Part shown: positions 45,126 to 53,610 of the stretch, in pieces
How the letters are laid out: each line of letters begins with the position of its first letter
Position numbering within the stretch: position 1 is the stretch's first letter
Source: Shewanella sp. SR44-3
GTDB taxonomy: Bacteria; Pseudomonadota; Gammaproteobacteria; Enterobacterales; Shewanellaceae
DNA: 60,719 nt
Direction of reading: 5' to 3'
Assembly (NCBI RefSeq): GCF_014163735.1
Contig: NZ_JACJDV010000020.1
Coordinates: forward strand, 1-60,719
Program-made: the position numbers and the translations under genes
Notes under the pieces: model-generated
The model's input: the letters and a program-made list of their open reading frames with translations, nothing else
Told to the model about the DNA's origin: nothing
Database searches by the model: none

Positions 45126-45605
45126 TTAGCGAATTCCTTTTACTATCTAGTTACACAAAGATAACCAATACGAGTTGAGAAATCACTATGTTTTTTTACT
45201 TTTATTATTGACTTAAGCTATTAAGCTTGTTAGCTTTTTAATCGCAGATAAAGATGTACTGCCACAATTAAACAAACTCTTTTTCGTTTAATGCAGACGA
45301 TTTGGTTAACACAGTCAAGGGTTTTCACAACAGTAAACTTAGTGAGAAATGTGCTAACAATGAATTATCGCAGCCTAAATTGCTCGTAGGGCACGCTCGA
45401 AAAATTATACCAATCACATTAATGCAGTAAGGGTTATTCCCTTTCAAATTAATGCAACGAAGAAGTGCAATGCTTGAGATGCTCCCATTGAATGACCAGA
45501 AAATTAATACGATTGGTATGAAAGCTGAGTAATAAAAATGTAGTTAAATAAATGACAATTTGAGCACACACTTTTAGTGCGTTCTTTCATAAATGGATTT
45601 AATGT
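45126..45605. other. Intergenic stretch with a miniature inverted-repeat element
   Basis: It separates the export operon from the divergent exported-protein gene. It contains the element at 45407-45519. Promoters for both directions must lie here but are not clear. No gene seen. Confidence 0.6.
45407..45519. repeat. 113-bp miniature inverted-repeat element
   Basis: ATACCAATCACATTAAT (45407-45423) and ATTAATACGATTGGTAT (45503-45519) are inverted, 15 of 17 matching. The interior is non-coding. The left terminus is identical to 22165-22181, so this is one member of a dispersed family, MITE- or REP-like. No target duplication is evident. Confidence 0.75.
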
Positions 45606-46094
45606 ATGAATAGAAAATGGCTTATTTCAATAGCGCTAGCTACTACCTTTTTCGCTAATGTCAGTGTTAGCGCTAATGAAACATCCTTGCAAGCATTAGG
45701 ACAAAGTGGAAAAAACAGCTTTTATAAAACAGCCTCCACTCAGACAAAACCATCTTTTCCGGCTATTTATGTTTATAGTGTTAAAACGCAACAATTTCTA
45801 AGCCTAGATAAAGCGAGAGCTTATCTCGGCACACTGGACTCACAAGAACTCTGGAAGGAAGCGACCATCAATTGGGTTAAAGATAGCGCTCAATTTAATA
45901 CAACCAACGCCAAACTGTCTCAAGCTGTGCCTGCTATAAAATTCGATAGAGACTATGTTATCTATTACGATAACTTACCAGGCCCTATGCTTGAGCAATT
46001 TAAAGCTATGGAACCTAACTTAATAGAAAAAGACAAAATATTAAAATCGGTACTCAGCTTACAGAGTAACTCACGCACTTATACTACCTATTAA
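45606..46094 (+). CDS. Exported protein of unknown function
   Basis: A 162-residue protein with a clear signal peptide (~1-23, MNRKWLISIALATTFFANVSVSA). The mature part starts NETSLQALGQSGKNSFYKTA and has a globular middle (FPAIYVYSVKTQQFLSLDKARAYLG, IKFDRDYVIYYDNLPG) and no Cys. I recognise no family. It is divergent from the membrane-fusion/ABC/permease operon across a 480-base gap, so it could be a substrate, a modulator or unrelated. The C-terminus SNSRTYTTY is polar. Confidence 0.7.
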   Translation: MNRKWLISIALATTFFANVSVSANETSLQALGQSGKNSFYKTASTQTKPSFPAIYVYSVKTQQFLSLDKARAYLGTLDSQELWKEATINWVKDSAQFNTTNAKLSQAVPAIKFDRDYVIYYDNLPGPMLEQFKAMEPNLIEKDKILKSVLSLQSNSRTYTTY

Positions 46095-46154
46095 CTTAAA
46101 CAAGAAATCACTATCAGCTGATTTAGAAACATTGTTATTGCAAGGAATTTTAGA

Positions 46155-46508
46155 TTAGCCCGCTTTTAAGTGCTGGCAGCTACTTGCGAAGTGTCTTCGT
46201 CGTTTTTCTAGATGCTCACAATAGCGGGTAAGTTCTTGAAGTGTGCCCACTGGGCCGTGAAAGAGCTTACCAAACTCAGTAGTGAGTTTGAGCCAATTTT
46301 CTTGAGGGATATTCAACCTTGATAGTAACTTAGCACTATTGCTGCTGATGGCGCCACGCTTGTCATTGCGAATAATACGTCCCGTATCATCAACCAGCTC
46401 AAGATAATCTTGCAGCGAAAATGCTATACCCTTGGGTTGATGGTTGCGTTCATTGCCAATGAAAGGCAGTAAGTTATTAGGTTGTTCGCCTTTTAAGGCC
46501 GCCTTCAA
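46155..46508 (-). pseudogene. C-terminal remnant of a RAYT (Y1) transposase
   Basis: 117 residues that match the C-terminal region of the ~320-residue Y1/REP-associated tyrosine transposases common in Shewanella: a KAALKGEQPNNLLPFIGN segment, then AFSLQDYLELVDDTGRIIRNDKRG, LSRLNIPQENWL. The HUH catalytic domain with the nucleophilic Tyr is absent upstream, where the frame is closed by a stop ~50 bases on. It is inactive on its own. The large inverted-repeat structure at 46663-46768 lies just upstream. Confidence 0.8.
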
Positions 46509-46930
46509 ACCAAATCGACAAAAGTACGCACCTTATCCGCCACAAGATTAACGGTGCCAAGCATTGTTAAATTCCTCTCTGAAGAAAAAACGTGTCAAAG
46601 TTGAAATAAGCATGCACTGCTGATTTAGAGCTAAACGGCAACTAGGATGCCAATGAGAGGTTATTGGGCTAAATGGCTCGAGTGCGTTAGCAGCAGGGAT
46701 GCTGCGCCCGAGCCCATTGGACCTTTTTTCCGGTAAGAATACGGTGTCACTCGGGAGATTAGCCCAATGGCTGAGAACACTGAGTGGACCTATACAAAAT
46801 TAACTTTAAGTCAAAATCTTATTGAAATTAAACATGATCTGAAACCATAGTCACCATCGCGGTATTTATGAAGACTGTGAAGCACAGCTTGCCGTTCCAA
46901 CATAATCGCTGCAACGGCTTAAGTCATAGC
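46509..46930. other. Intergenic stretch beside the RAYT remnant
   Basis: A 19-codon frame on the minus strand (46564 down to 46505, MLGTVNLVADKVRTFVDLV) has a good AGAGG ribosome site but leads into the transposase remnant in another frame; it may be the start of a lost gene. The inverted-repeat structure at 46663-46768 is the other feature. No intact gene. Confidence 0.45.
46663..46768. repeat. Large imperfect inverted-repeat structure
   Basis: Outer arms ATTGGGCTAA (46663-46672) and TTAGCCCAAT (46759-46768) are perfect complements. Inside, CTCGAGTG (46677-46684) pairs with CACTCGGG (46748-46755) with one mismatch, and the loop carries a GCAGC/GCTGC hairpin (~46690-46704). A single strand could fold into a ~106-base branched hairpin. 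Confidence 0.7.
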
Positions 46931-47848
46931 TCAACCCGCTTTGGTATAACGCAGCACTTTCAATGACTTCTGTTCATCTATGTCGGCAAACACACTGGGG
47001 TTAGCGAGGCGATCGAGATAGGTAAGCTGTGGCGCAGTTTCTGCAACTTGGGCCATCAGGAAATCACAACCTAGCTCTGGGGCATTGAGGCACAATAGCA
47101 AATCCCCGCCTGGGGCGAGCAATTCAGGTAAACGGCGCAGTAGACGCACGTAATCTTTAGTGGCAACGAAGCTGCCTTTTTGATTACTGGGTGGATCGGC
47201 GATGATCATCTCATAGGGGCCAAGCTTGGTGAGTTTGCCCCAGGAGTTAAAGATATCGTGGCCTAAAAAACGTGCCCCCGAGCCAAAGCCATTAAGCAGA
47301 TGATTCTGCTTGCCTATGCTCAACGCGCCTTTGCTCATGTCGATATTAACCACTTCATCGGCGCCGCCTTGTAAGGCCATCACAGAAAAACCGCAGGTAT
47401 AGGCGAATAAGTTGAGCACTTTCTTGTGCTTAGCATGAGCTTTTACCCAGGTTCTGCCGTTTGCCATGTCTAAAAATAGGCCATGATTTTGCCCTTTAAG
47501 TAGATGGATAACAAACTTAGCGCCGTTTTCGCTCACATTGTGTTGAGCAGGCACTGCGCCGCGTAAAAGCTCAGTTACCGTCTCACCGCCACTGCGGTAT
47601 TGATACACCAAATTAAGCTCATGGCTACGAACGCTTTGGCCCCAAAATGACTCAATCTCAGCCACTAAGCTTGCCAATTCATCGTCGCTTAAGATCTTAA
47701 AACTGGTTAGCAGTAACACTGGGTTGTACCAATCTAGGCACAAGTGCTCACAGCCTGCATGTAGGCCACCGCGTCCATGGAAGATGCGGCAAATATCTGT
47801 GCCTAACTCGCTTGTTTGGTGCTGGGAAAACAATCGTTCGATATTCAT
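46931..47848 (-). CDS. Class I SAM-dependent methyltransferase, RlmI/RlmK-like
   Basis: A 305-residue protein with the rRNA methyltransferase core: ENGAKFVIHLLKGQNHGLFLDM, motif I VLNLFAYTCGFSVMAL, VNIDMSKGAL, and the catalytic IADPPSNQKG. It lacks the N-terminal PUA domain of E. coli RlmI (396 residues) and has instead ~100 residues with Cys and His (GGLHAGCEHLCLDWYNPVLLL), so the target RNA may differ. I set the start at ATG 47848; a TTG six codons earlier is possible. Overall the RlmI family is clear, the substrate is not. Confidence 0.82.
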   Translation of the reverse strand: MNIERLFSQHQTSELGTDICRIFHGRGGLHAGCEHLCLDWYNPVLLLTSFKILSDDELASLVAEIESFWGQSVRSHELNLVYQYRSGGETVTELLRGAVPAQHNVSENGAKFVIHLLKGQNHGLFLDMANGRTWVKAHAKHKKVLNLFAYTCGFSVMALQGGADEVVNIDMSKGALSIGKQNHLLNGFGSGARFLGHDIFNSWGKLTKLGPYEMIIADPPSNQKGSFVATKDYVRLLRRLPELLAPGGDLLLCLNAPELGCDFLMAQVAETAPQLTYLDRLANPSVFADIDEQKSLKVLRYTKAG

Positions 47849-47917
47849 TATCACTCTATTTTTCAATTAATTACTGTATAGGCTATCGTTGTACTTCTTT
47901 GATTTACGTCTTTGGCT

Positions 47918-49156
47918 TTATGGCAGTGATTTTGCTTCAGCGGTTGATGTTGTGGCTTCATCTGCAGTTGCTTTACAGCCTGAGTCTGTCACTTTATCTA
48001 TCCCTAGCGCTGTGCCTTCATCACCTTTTGCCTCACAAGCTGACTTATCATTTAGTTCAGCATCTAATTCAACACTTAATCCACTGCTAAGCTCGCGGGG
48101 TGATTGGGGGTCACTTCCCACATCAAGCTCAGTATCATCGGTCAGTAATATGGCCAGCCAGCTGCCACCTCTGCTGGATTCTAGGCCAATTTTTACAATC
48201 ATGGTCAACGGTACTGACAACAGCATGCCCACAGAGCCCAACAGCCAGCCCCAAAAGATTAACGACAAAAAGACCACTAAAGTCGAAAGCCCTAAGCCCT
48301 TGCCCATAAATTTAGGCTCGACCACATTGCCCATCACCATATTCGTGCCAAGGTAGAGTAATGCCGTGCCGCCTGCGGCTGCTGGGCCTAATTGAATTAA
48401 TGCTAAAAGTACCGCAGGAATAGCGGCAATAATGGAACCGATATTAGGAATGTAATTAAACAAAAACGCCAATACCGCCCACAACAAGGCGTAATCCACC
48501 CCTATGATGCTCAAGCCTATACCCACAATAAATGCGGTGGCAATACTCACTAAGGTTTTAATCACCATGTATTGATTGACCGATTGCAAGAAACGGTCAA
48601 TCTGCTTTAAGCGCATATCTGGATCATCCATCGCCAGATGGACTTTTTTGGGCAAGGATTGCGCTTCAAACAGCATAAATACGATAGTAAGTATGATAAG
48701 AAACAGATTCGCCATCACATTGCCCACGCCCGAGAGCATATTGGTTGTCATCGACAAGGCCATGCCGGGGTCAAAATAATCCAACACTTTTTGCTGTGAA
48801 ATATGAATATTAAAGCCTTGCAGGCGCTCAATTATCCACGCGAATTGCTCAATCAACTGTTGACGGTACACTGGAACTTGGGTCGAGAACTCATTGACTG
48901 AGCGGCCCACTAAGCTAGTCAGCCATAGCCCCATCAAGACAATAAAGGCCATAAGTAATAACACAGCTAGCCACTTGGGTAACCGGCAGCGAGTCATCAA
49001 GACAATAGCGGGGTTGCAGATCACGGCTAAAAATGCCGACAATACAAAGGGGACTACTATGGGGCTTGCCGCCTTTATACCCGCTAAAATAATCACCAAA
49101 CTGGCTAAAATCACCGTGGTTCTCAATGCCATAGATGAGGAAGTTAACTTGTCCAT
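47918..49156 (-). CDS. AI-2E-family (PerM/TqsA) membrane permease
   Basis: A 412-residue protein with eight predicted helices and the UPF0118 pattern: ASPIVVPFVLSAFLAVICNP, LLWAVLAFLFNYIPNIGSIIAAIPAVLLAL and GNVVEPKFMGKGLGLSTLVVFLSLIFWGWLLG. Family members export autoinducer-2 or act as Na+/H+ antiporters; which applies is unknown. After ILLTDD (~340) there is an unusual ~70-residue acidic, Ser/Thr/Ala-rich cytoplasmic tail not typical of the family. AAGGA precedes the ATG. It is 69 bases upstream of the methyltransferase on the same strand. Confidence 0.88.
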   Translation of the reverse strand: MDKLTSSSMALRTTVILASLVIILAGIKAASPIVVPFVLSAFLAVICNPAIVLMTRCRLPKWLAVLLLMAFIVLMGLWLTSLVGRSVNEFSTQVPVYRQQLIEQFAWIIERLQGFNIHISQQKVLDYFDPGMALSMTTNMLSGVGNVMANLFLIILTIVFMLFEAQSLPKKVHLAMDDPDMRLKQIDRFLQSVNQYMVIKTLVSIATAFIVGIGLSIIGVDYALLWAVLAFLFNYIPNIGSIIAAIPAVLLALIQLGPAAAGGTALLYLGTNMVMGNVVEPKFMGKGLGLSTLVVFLSLIFWGWLLGSVGMLLSVPLTMIVKIGLESSRGGSWLAILLTDDTELDVGSDPQSPRELSSGLSVELDAELNDKSACEAKGDEGTALGIDKVTDSGCKATADEATTSTAEAKSLP

Positions 49157-49227
49157 ATAGGAAATCCTTTCGAATATTGTTAGGCTAAGAAAAATTTGTC
49201 ACAAAAAGACGGAATAGCTAAGCGCCT

Positions 49228-49599
49228 ATGAAACCAGAAACCGCCATTATACGCATTAAAAATCTTAGATTACGCACATTTATCGGCATTAAAGATGATG
49301 AAATCCAAAATAAACAAGACATCATAGTAAATGTGGTGATCCATTATTGCGCCGAAAAGGCACGCAATAGTGATAATGTGGCTGATGCACTCAATTATCG
49401 CACCATTACAAAGAAAATCATTAGCTTAATCGAAGGTAATCGCTTTTCATTATTAGAAAACCTCACTAATCAAACCTTGGCCATTGCCAGCGAGCATCAT
49501 TGGGTTGAATTTGCCAGTGTCGAAATCGATAAACCCCACGCGCTGCGCTTTGCTGATTCTGTGTCGATGGAGTTGTGCTATCAAAACCACAGTAAATAA
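49228..49599 (+). CDS. folX: Dihydroneopterin triphosphate 2'-epimerase
   Basis: A 123-residue tunnelling-fold enzyme, almost the same as E. coli FolX along its length: [42 protein letters not shown], and [13 protein letters not shown] near the end. It epimerises dihydroneopterin triphosphate, possibly for tetrahydromonapterin. It is 94 bases ahead of yfcH, the same neighbour as in E. coli. Confidence 0.95.
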   Translation: MKPETAIIRIKNLRLRTFIGIKDDEIQNKQDIIVNVVIHYCAEKARNSDNVADALNYRTITKKIISLIEGNRFSLLENLTNQTLAIASEHHWVEFASVEIDKPHALRFADSVSMELCYQNHSK

Positions 49600-49693
49600 A
49601 CCACAACTACAATAATGGGGCTTTAAGCTAAATTCTGCCTATAGTTATCTGATAAAAAATGATAACTCAATCTCGAGGGGAGTAGCACAAACT

Positions 49694-50587
49694 ATGAATA
49701 TACTCATCACCGGCGGCAGTGGGTTTATCGGCCAAGCCTTAGTGGCGTCACTTAAAAGTCATCATTTAACCATCTTGACCCGCAACAAGCGTAAAGCAGC
49801 TAAAAAGCTCGGTGATGGTCATGATTATATTGAAAGTCTGCAAGGCCTCACTCACCTCAATGGTTTTGATATCGTTATCAATTTAGCCGGTGAGCCCATC
49901 ATCGCCAAACGCTGGACCGACAAGCAAAAGCATAAGATTTGCCACAGCCGCTGGGATATCACCGCCAGAATTACCGCCCTTATTCAAGACAGCAAAACCC
50001 CACCGAGTTGCTTTATCAGTGGCTCTGCCATCGGATTTTACGGTGCCCATGGGGATGAAATGATTGATGAACATACCTCGCCCCACAATGAATTTAGCCA
50101 TGATATTTGCGCCACTTGGGAGGGCCTTGCCCTTCAGGCACAATCAGATAAAACCCGAGTATGCATTTTAAGAACCGGCATAGTATTAGGCAAAAATGGC
50201 GGCGCGCTGAAGAAAATGGCATTGCCCTTTCGCCTTGGTTTAGGCGGCCCCATAGGCGATGGCGAGCAAGGGATGAGCTGGGTGCATTTAGACGATATGA
50301 TAACCCTTATCCATTTCATGATAACAAATCCCGCTGTTCACGGGATTTTCAATGCCACCAGCCCCACCCCTGTGAGTAATAAAGTGTTTTCAAAAGCCTT
50401 AGCTGACACATTTAACCGTCCAGCCAAACTCACCATGCCAACATGGGCGATGAGGATATTGTTAGGGGAAATGGCGTCACTGATGACCCAAGGGCAATTT
50501 GTATTGCCAAAGCGCGCCTTAGAAGCAGGATTTAACTTTAAATATACTCAATTGGGATCAGCCCTCAATAATATCTACCCTGATTAG
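49694..50587 (+). CDS. yfcH: TIGR01777-family NAD-dependent epimerase-like protein YfcH
   Basis: A 297-residue SDR-like protein. N-terminal nucleotide motif LITGGSGFIGQALV (~4-17), VINLAGEPIIAKRW, SGSAIGFYG, RTGIVLGKNGGAL, WVHLDDMI and the C-terminal DUF1731 part ALEAGFNFKYTQL. Enzymatic role unknown; conserved next to folX. GAGGGGAG precedes the ATG. Confidence 0.93.
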   Translation: MNILITGGSGFIGQALVASLKSHHLTILTRNKRKAAKKLGDGHDYIESLQGLTHLNGFDIVINLAGEPIIAKRWTDKQKHKICHSRWDITARITALIQDSKTPPSCFISGSAIGFYGAHGDEMIDEHTSPHNEFSHDICATWEGLALQAQSDKTRVCILRTGIVLGKNGGALKKMALPFRLGLGGPIGDGEQGMSWVHLDDMITLIHFMITNPAVHGIFNATSPTPVSNKVFSKALADTFNRPAKLTMPTWAMRILLGEMASLMTQGQFVLPKRALEAGFNFKYTQLGSALNNIYPD

Positions 50588-50592
50588 ACAAA

Positions 50593-50633
50593 AAAGCCCA
50601 TGAACCTAGATCATCAGGGCTCACGGGCTTTGT
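50593..50633. terminator. Bidirectional terminator between yfcH and the fusion pseudogene
   Basis: AAAGCCCATG (50593-50602) pairs with CACGGGCTTT (50622-50631) with one mismatch. Read on the minus strand the stem is followed by six T residues, so it best serves the pseudogene side. Confidence 0.75.
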
Positions 50634-50738
50634 TAAGTTAGCGCAGCTTTACATTAAAACAACGCTTAGCATGTTTCGCTTTTATCCACTCAAATTAGCG
50701 CACGAAATTCGCGCCGTTGAAGCTAGTGTACTTAACAA

Positions 50739-51203
50739 CTAGTGCCCTTCCATAAACACATAATTAAGCCAGCCTTGCATACGCAGTAAGACTTTGCGCA
50801 TCACCGCCACATGACTAAAATGCTCGGTATAAATGGCGACTTGACCCGACACTCCTGCAGGTAAAGATTGTCTGATGGCATCATCTTCAAGTTCAATTAA
50901 TACCAAGGCGCGGCCTCGCTGAAACAAACGACTTTAAGACTGTAAATTACCGCTAAACTGCACTTCCCCCTCAGCCATGGCCGGCAACACTGTGGCAACC
51001 CGCCCTTTAAACACTTGCCCTGGCATGGCATCAATAATCACCTCAGCCTCATCACCTTCTTTTAAGCGAAGCAATGAATTTTGCCAAAACGCACCGGCAA
51101 AATAGCGGGTTTCATCAGGAATATCGTGAATCACGATAATGCCGTAAAAAATCACAATAACGACAAAGAATAATATCCCCAGCGCAAAATAATCTAAAAA
51201 CAT
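50739..51203 (-). pseudogene. DUF3302 (YiaW-like) :: HlyD (YiaV/YibH-like) deletion fusion
   Basis: Residues 1-29 (MFLDYFALGILFFVVIV, then FYGIIVIHDIP) are the start of a DUF3302 inner-membrane protein. Without a frame change the sequence continues DETRYFAGAFWQNSLLRLKEGDEAEVIIDAMPG, then GEVQFSGNLQS, the C-terminal barrel of the adjacent HlyD-type adaptor. So the middle of the pair (roughly 90 plus 200 codons) is deleted in frame. A single TAA at 50934-50936 interrupts it, after which the same frame resumes SRLFQRGRALVLIELEDDAIRQ to the natural end at 50739. Two lesions make it non-functional. Confidence 0.82.
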
Positions 51204-51571
51204 AGTGCCCCCTCATTATTAACTCTCATTTATATGGCAGCATTTATGTCGCAGCACTTATATGATTGCGTTTACATGATTGCATTTATATCAACGAGTA
51301 TTTCATCATCTCGATAACCTATTCTAACGACAGGCCAAAGAGAGTATAGGTCGATTTTTATCCTTACCATCTTAAATTCGCAATGATTACGCATAAAGTC
51401 AGATGAAACTATCTCGATGATTTATATTAAAAAGCATGATGAAGAGTCAGGCTTAACCTAGACTTGTTACAAAGTGCTAAGCCTAAAAATGTGGCCGCTG
51501 CAATATTTTACTGGTCTAAGGCCGATAAGCTGAGCAGAATGGTGTTACCCAACACACGTCGAGTGTTTTTC
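51204..51571. other. Intergenic stretch ahead of the LysE gene
   Basis: It holds a tandem 14-bp pair, ATGATTGCGTTTAC and ATGATTGCATTTAT (51262-51289). The LysE frame is open from 51464 but codes for nothing family-like before 51572. No gene seen. Confidence 0.5.
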
Positions 51572-52300
51572 ATGGATTTATCTTTACTTTGGACCATAGG
51601 CATCATCCACTTAGTTGCGCTAGTAAGCCCAGGACCTGATTTTGCTATTGTGGTAAAACTTGCCAGTCAGCAAAGTAGAAGCGTCGCCCTTGCCTGCGCG
51701 GCGGGTATTTCAGTGGCCATATTAGCCCACACTATACTGAGCCTCACAGGCGTAAGTTTACTTATACAAAGCTCCAATTATGCCTATGTATTGATGCAGC
51801 TTGTGGGGGCCTCCTACCTTGGTTGGATGGGCATAGGCGCGTTAACTTCGGCGCTAAAAAGCCTTAAAAACAAACCCAATAACCTCACAGCTCCAACATC
51901 AGATATGGTTCAAGCATCTGATGCAGCCGTCTTTGACAAGCTAAGCCAAGGGGCAATGCCCTCAGGTCCAGGGCCTCAAATGATGAGCAACCAGCAAGGA
52001 TTCTTAAAAGGCTTATACACTAACTTACTCAACCCCAAGGCTTTGGTGTTTTTTATGACGCTGTTCTCAGTGCTTATTACCCCAGAGGTCAATCAGAGCA
52101 CTAAAGCCGCAGCGGCGCTGCTGTTATTCGGTTTGTCATTTAGCTGGTTTGGCTGTCTTGCCATCATGCTGACTAAAGAGCGCGTTAAACAACACCTTAT
52201 ACGGTTAACTCCCGCTATAGATACTGTGGTTGGGTTGCTGTTTACCAGCGTCGCCTTAGCGATTCTCTATCAAGTGTTAAGCACTCAACGGTTTGTTTAA
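51572..52300 (+). CDS. LysE/RhtB-family amino-acid exporter
   Basis: A 242-residue exporter with six helices. Start MDLSLLWTIGIIHLVALVSPGPDFAIVVKLA, the RhtB signature SPGPDF (~20-25); later GWMGIGAL and LLNPKALVFFMTLFS with the conserved NPKA. The ~45-residue loop between helices 3 and 4 is long and polar. The frame is open upstream, but ATG 51572 fits the family N-terminus; the ribosome site is weak. The substrate (threonine, homoserine or other) is not readable. Confidence 0.88.
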   Translation: MDLSLLWTIGIIHLVALVSPGPDFAIVVKLASQQSRSVALACAAGISVAILAHTILSLTGVSLLIQSSNYAYVLMQLVGASYLGWMGIGALTSALKSLKNKPNNLTAPTSDMVQASDAAVFDKLSQGAMPSGPGPQMMSNQQGFLKGLYTNLLNPKALVFFMTLFSVLITPEVNQSTKAAAALLLFGLSFSWFGCLAIMLTKERVKQHLIRLTPAIDTVVGLLFTSVALAILYQVLSTQRFV

Positions 52301-52638
52301 CATTAATACCAATCCGCATAAATATGTGCTCATTCAGCGAGTGTTATAAGGGAAGGTAGGCAAGGCGGCCGATGGAAGTCCTATCGGGATAAGTCGACAT
52401 CGGCCAACACAGCATACCCCCCTTATAAACTCGCCCTGCGGGAGCTTGTCAGCAGTCCGACTACTGCGCCAAATTGTCTCGCCATAGCACCACTATGACG
52501 TCACCAATTTTGCTGGTTTTAGAACCGCTGACATAGCTCTGAACTGATCAGATATTTATAAGGATTAGTATCAGCTCTCAAACCAAGCTAATTGATGACA
52601 TGGTAAACATTTTTCAGTTAAGCGTTAGCGATTCATCT
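52301..52638. other. Intergenic stretch filled by the repeat element
   Basis: Apart from the 266-bp element at 52306-52571, nothing is seen. It separates the convergent lysE-like and lysR-like genes and follows the LysE stop by six bases. Confidence 0.6.
52306..52571. repeat. 266-bp element with nested inverted repeats
   Basis: Terminal arms ATACCAATCCGCATAAATAT (52306-52325) and ATATTTATAAGGATTAGTAT (52552-52571) pair at 17 of 20. Inside, TTATAAGGG/CCCTTATAA (52344-52352/52420-52428) enclose GGCCGATG/CATCGGCC (52367-52374/52398-52405), making a long stem. It shares the ATACCAATC terminus with 22165 and 45407 but has a different interior. Confidence 0.75.
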
Positions 52639-53541
52639 TTAGCGTATTAAGCCTGTTATTAGAGAGATGATTTGTTGATAGCGTAGCGCCAGCGGGCGAT
52701 GACGTTTTTGAATAAGGTATAAGGATTCACTGGCTGATTGAGCCGATAAGCGCGCTTCTGCCACTATCAATAACCCTTTAAGTGAGCTTGCCTGCTTAAC
52801 CGCAAATTCGGGTAATACCGCAAAGCCTAACCCTTTGCTTACTGGCATTAAAATCTGACTGAGTTGATTCACGTAACTGAGGCGCTTAATGGTGCTGGCT
52901 TTAGGTAACTGCTGAGGAAAATGACAACTCACAAAATGCTGCCAGTAATGCATGCCATCTGGATGGTCTATCATCCCAAGTTCTGCCAATGAATGGTACT
53001 CGATAACTTGAGGTAACTGGCTTGCCCAAGCCTCTGGTAACACTAAACAAAGCCGCTGGCTGCCAAGCAGACTTAAGCTCAATTCAGGGTGAGCAAACTC
53101 CTGGGTAATAATACCCACATCAATGCTGTTATCCAGCACCCTATCGATAATCCGCTGATTTGGCGCCGCTTCTAATGACATGTTTAGTTGAGGGTGCTGC
53201 AATTGATAGTCAATTAAATGCGGGTAGATAAGCATTGCCATCGAGCCTGAGCAGGCCAATTTACACTCGCCGCGATAGGCATCATCTTGATGAAAACTAG
53301 CCAACAATTCCACTTGTTGCTGCTGTAATTGCTTGGCATGAGCCAATAAAGCAATACCGGCTTGAGTGAGCTCAAACCCCTTACCAATGCGATTAAGCAA
53401 TGGCGCGCCCGCTTGTTGTTCAAGCTTTTTGATCTGCTGGCTCACGCCAGACTGAGTCATAAACAGCTGCTCGGCGGTATGGGTAAAGTGACCTAGTTCC
53501 ACCAACTTGATAAAGGTAGTTAACCACTGCTGATTCAACAT
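52639..53541 (-). CDS. LysR-family transcriptional regulator
   Basis: A 300-residue regulator. N-terminal winged helix (LNQQWLTTFIKLVELGHFTHTAEQL, QSGVSQQIKKLEQQAG) and a C-terminal periplasmic-binding-like effector domain with VGIITQEF and a GLGFAVLPEF hinge. Start ATG 53541 with GGAGG five bases ahead; a TTG four codons earlier sits in that site. It is divergent from the VOC gene, with an 11-bp inverted repeat between, so that gene and itself are likely targets. Confidence 0.92.
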   Translation of the reverse strand: MLNQQWLTTFIKLVELGHFTHTAEQLFMTQSGVSQQIKKLEQQAGAPLLNRIGKGFELTQAGIALLAHAKQLQQQQVELLASFHQDDAYRGECKLACSGSMAMLIYPHLIDYQLQHPQLNMSLEAAPNQRIIDRVLDNSIDVGIITQEFAHPELSLSLLGSQRLCLVLPEAWASQLPQVIEYHSLAELGMIDHPDGMHYWQHFVSCHFPQQLPKASTIKRLSYVNQLSQILMPVSKGLGFAVLPEFAVKQASSLKGLLIVAEARLSAQSASESLYLIQKRHRPLALRYQQIISLITGLIR

Positions 53542-53571
53542 GATGACCTCCAAATGGGGTAAATGACTATG

Positions 53572-53595
53572 GATTACGGATTACGGATTACGGAT
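53572..53595. repeat. Three tandem copies of GGATTAC
   Basis: Exact 7-bp copies at 53572-53578, 53579-53585 and 53586-53592, followed by a partial GGAT. Located 30 bases upstream of the lysR start. Confidence 0.85.
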
Positions 53596-53610
53596 GATTA
53601 GCATAACAGC

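Noticed and set aside
46663..46768. Integron attC site
   Set aside because: The folded structure is attC-like at a glance, but no core GTTRRRY/RYYYAAC pairs with the proper spacing were found and no integrase or cassette array is nearby.
47812..48356. Plus-strand frames rich in Leu/His and Ser over the AI-2E permease tail
   Set aside because: They are the complement of the low-complexity tail; no start signal and no family resemblance.
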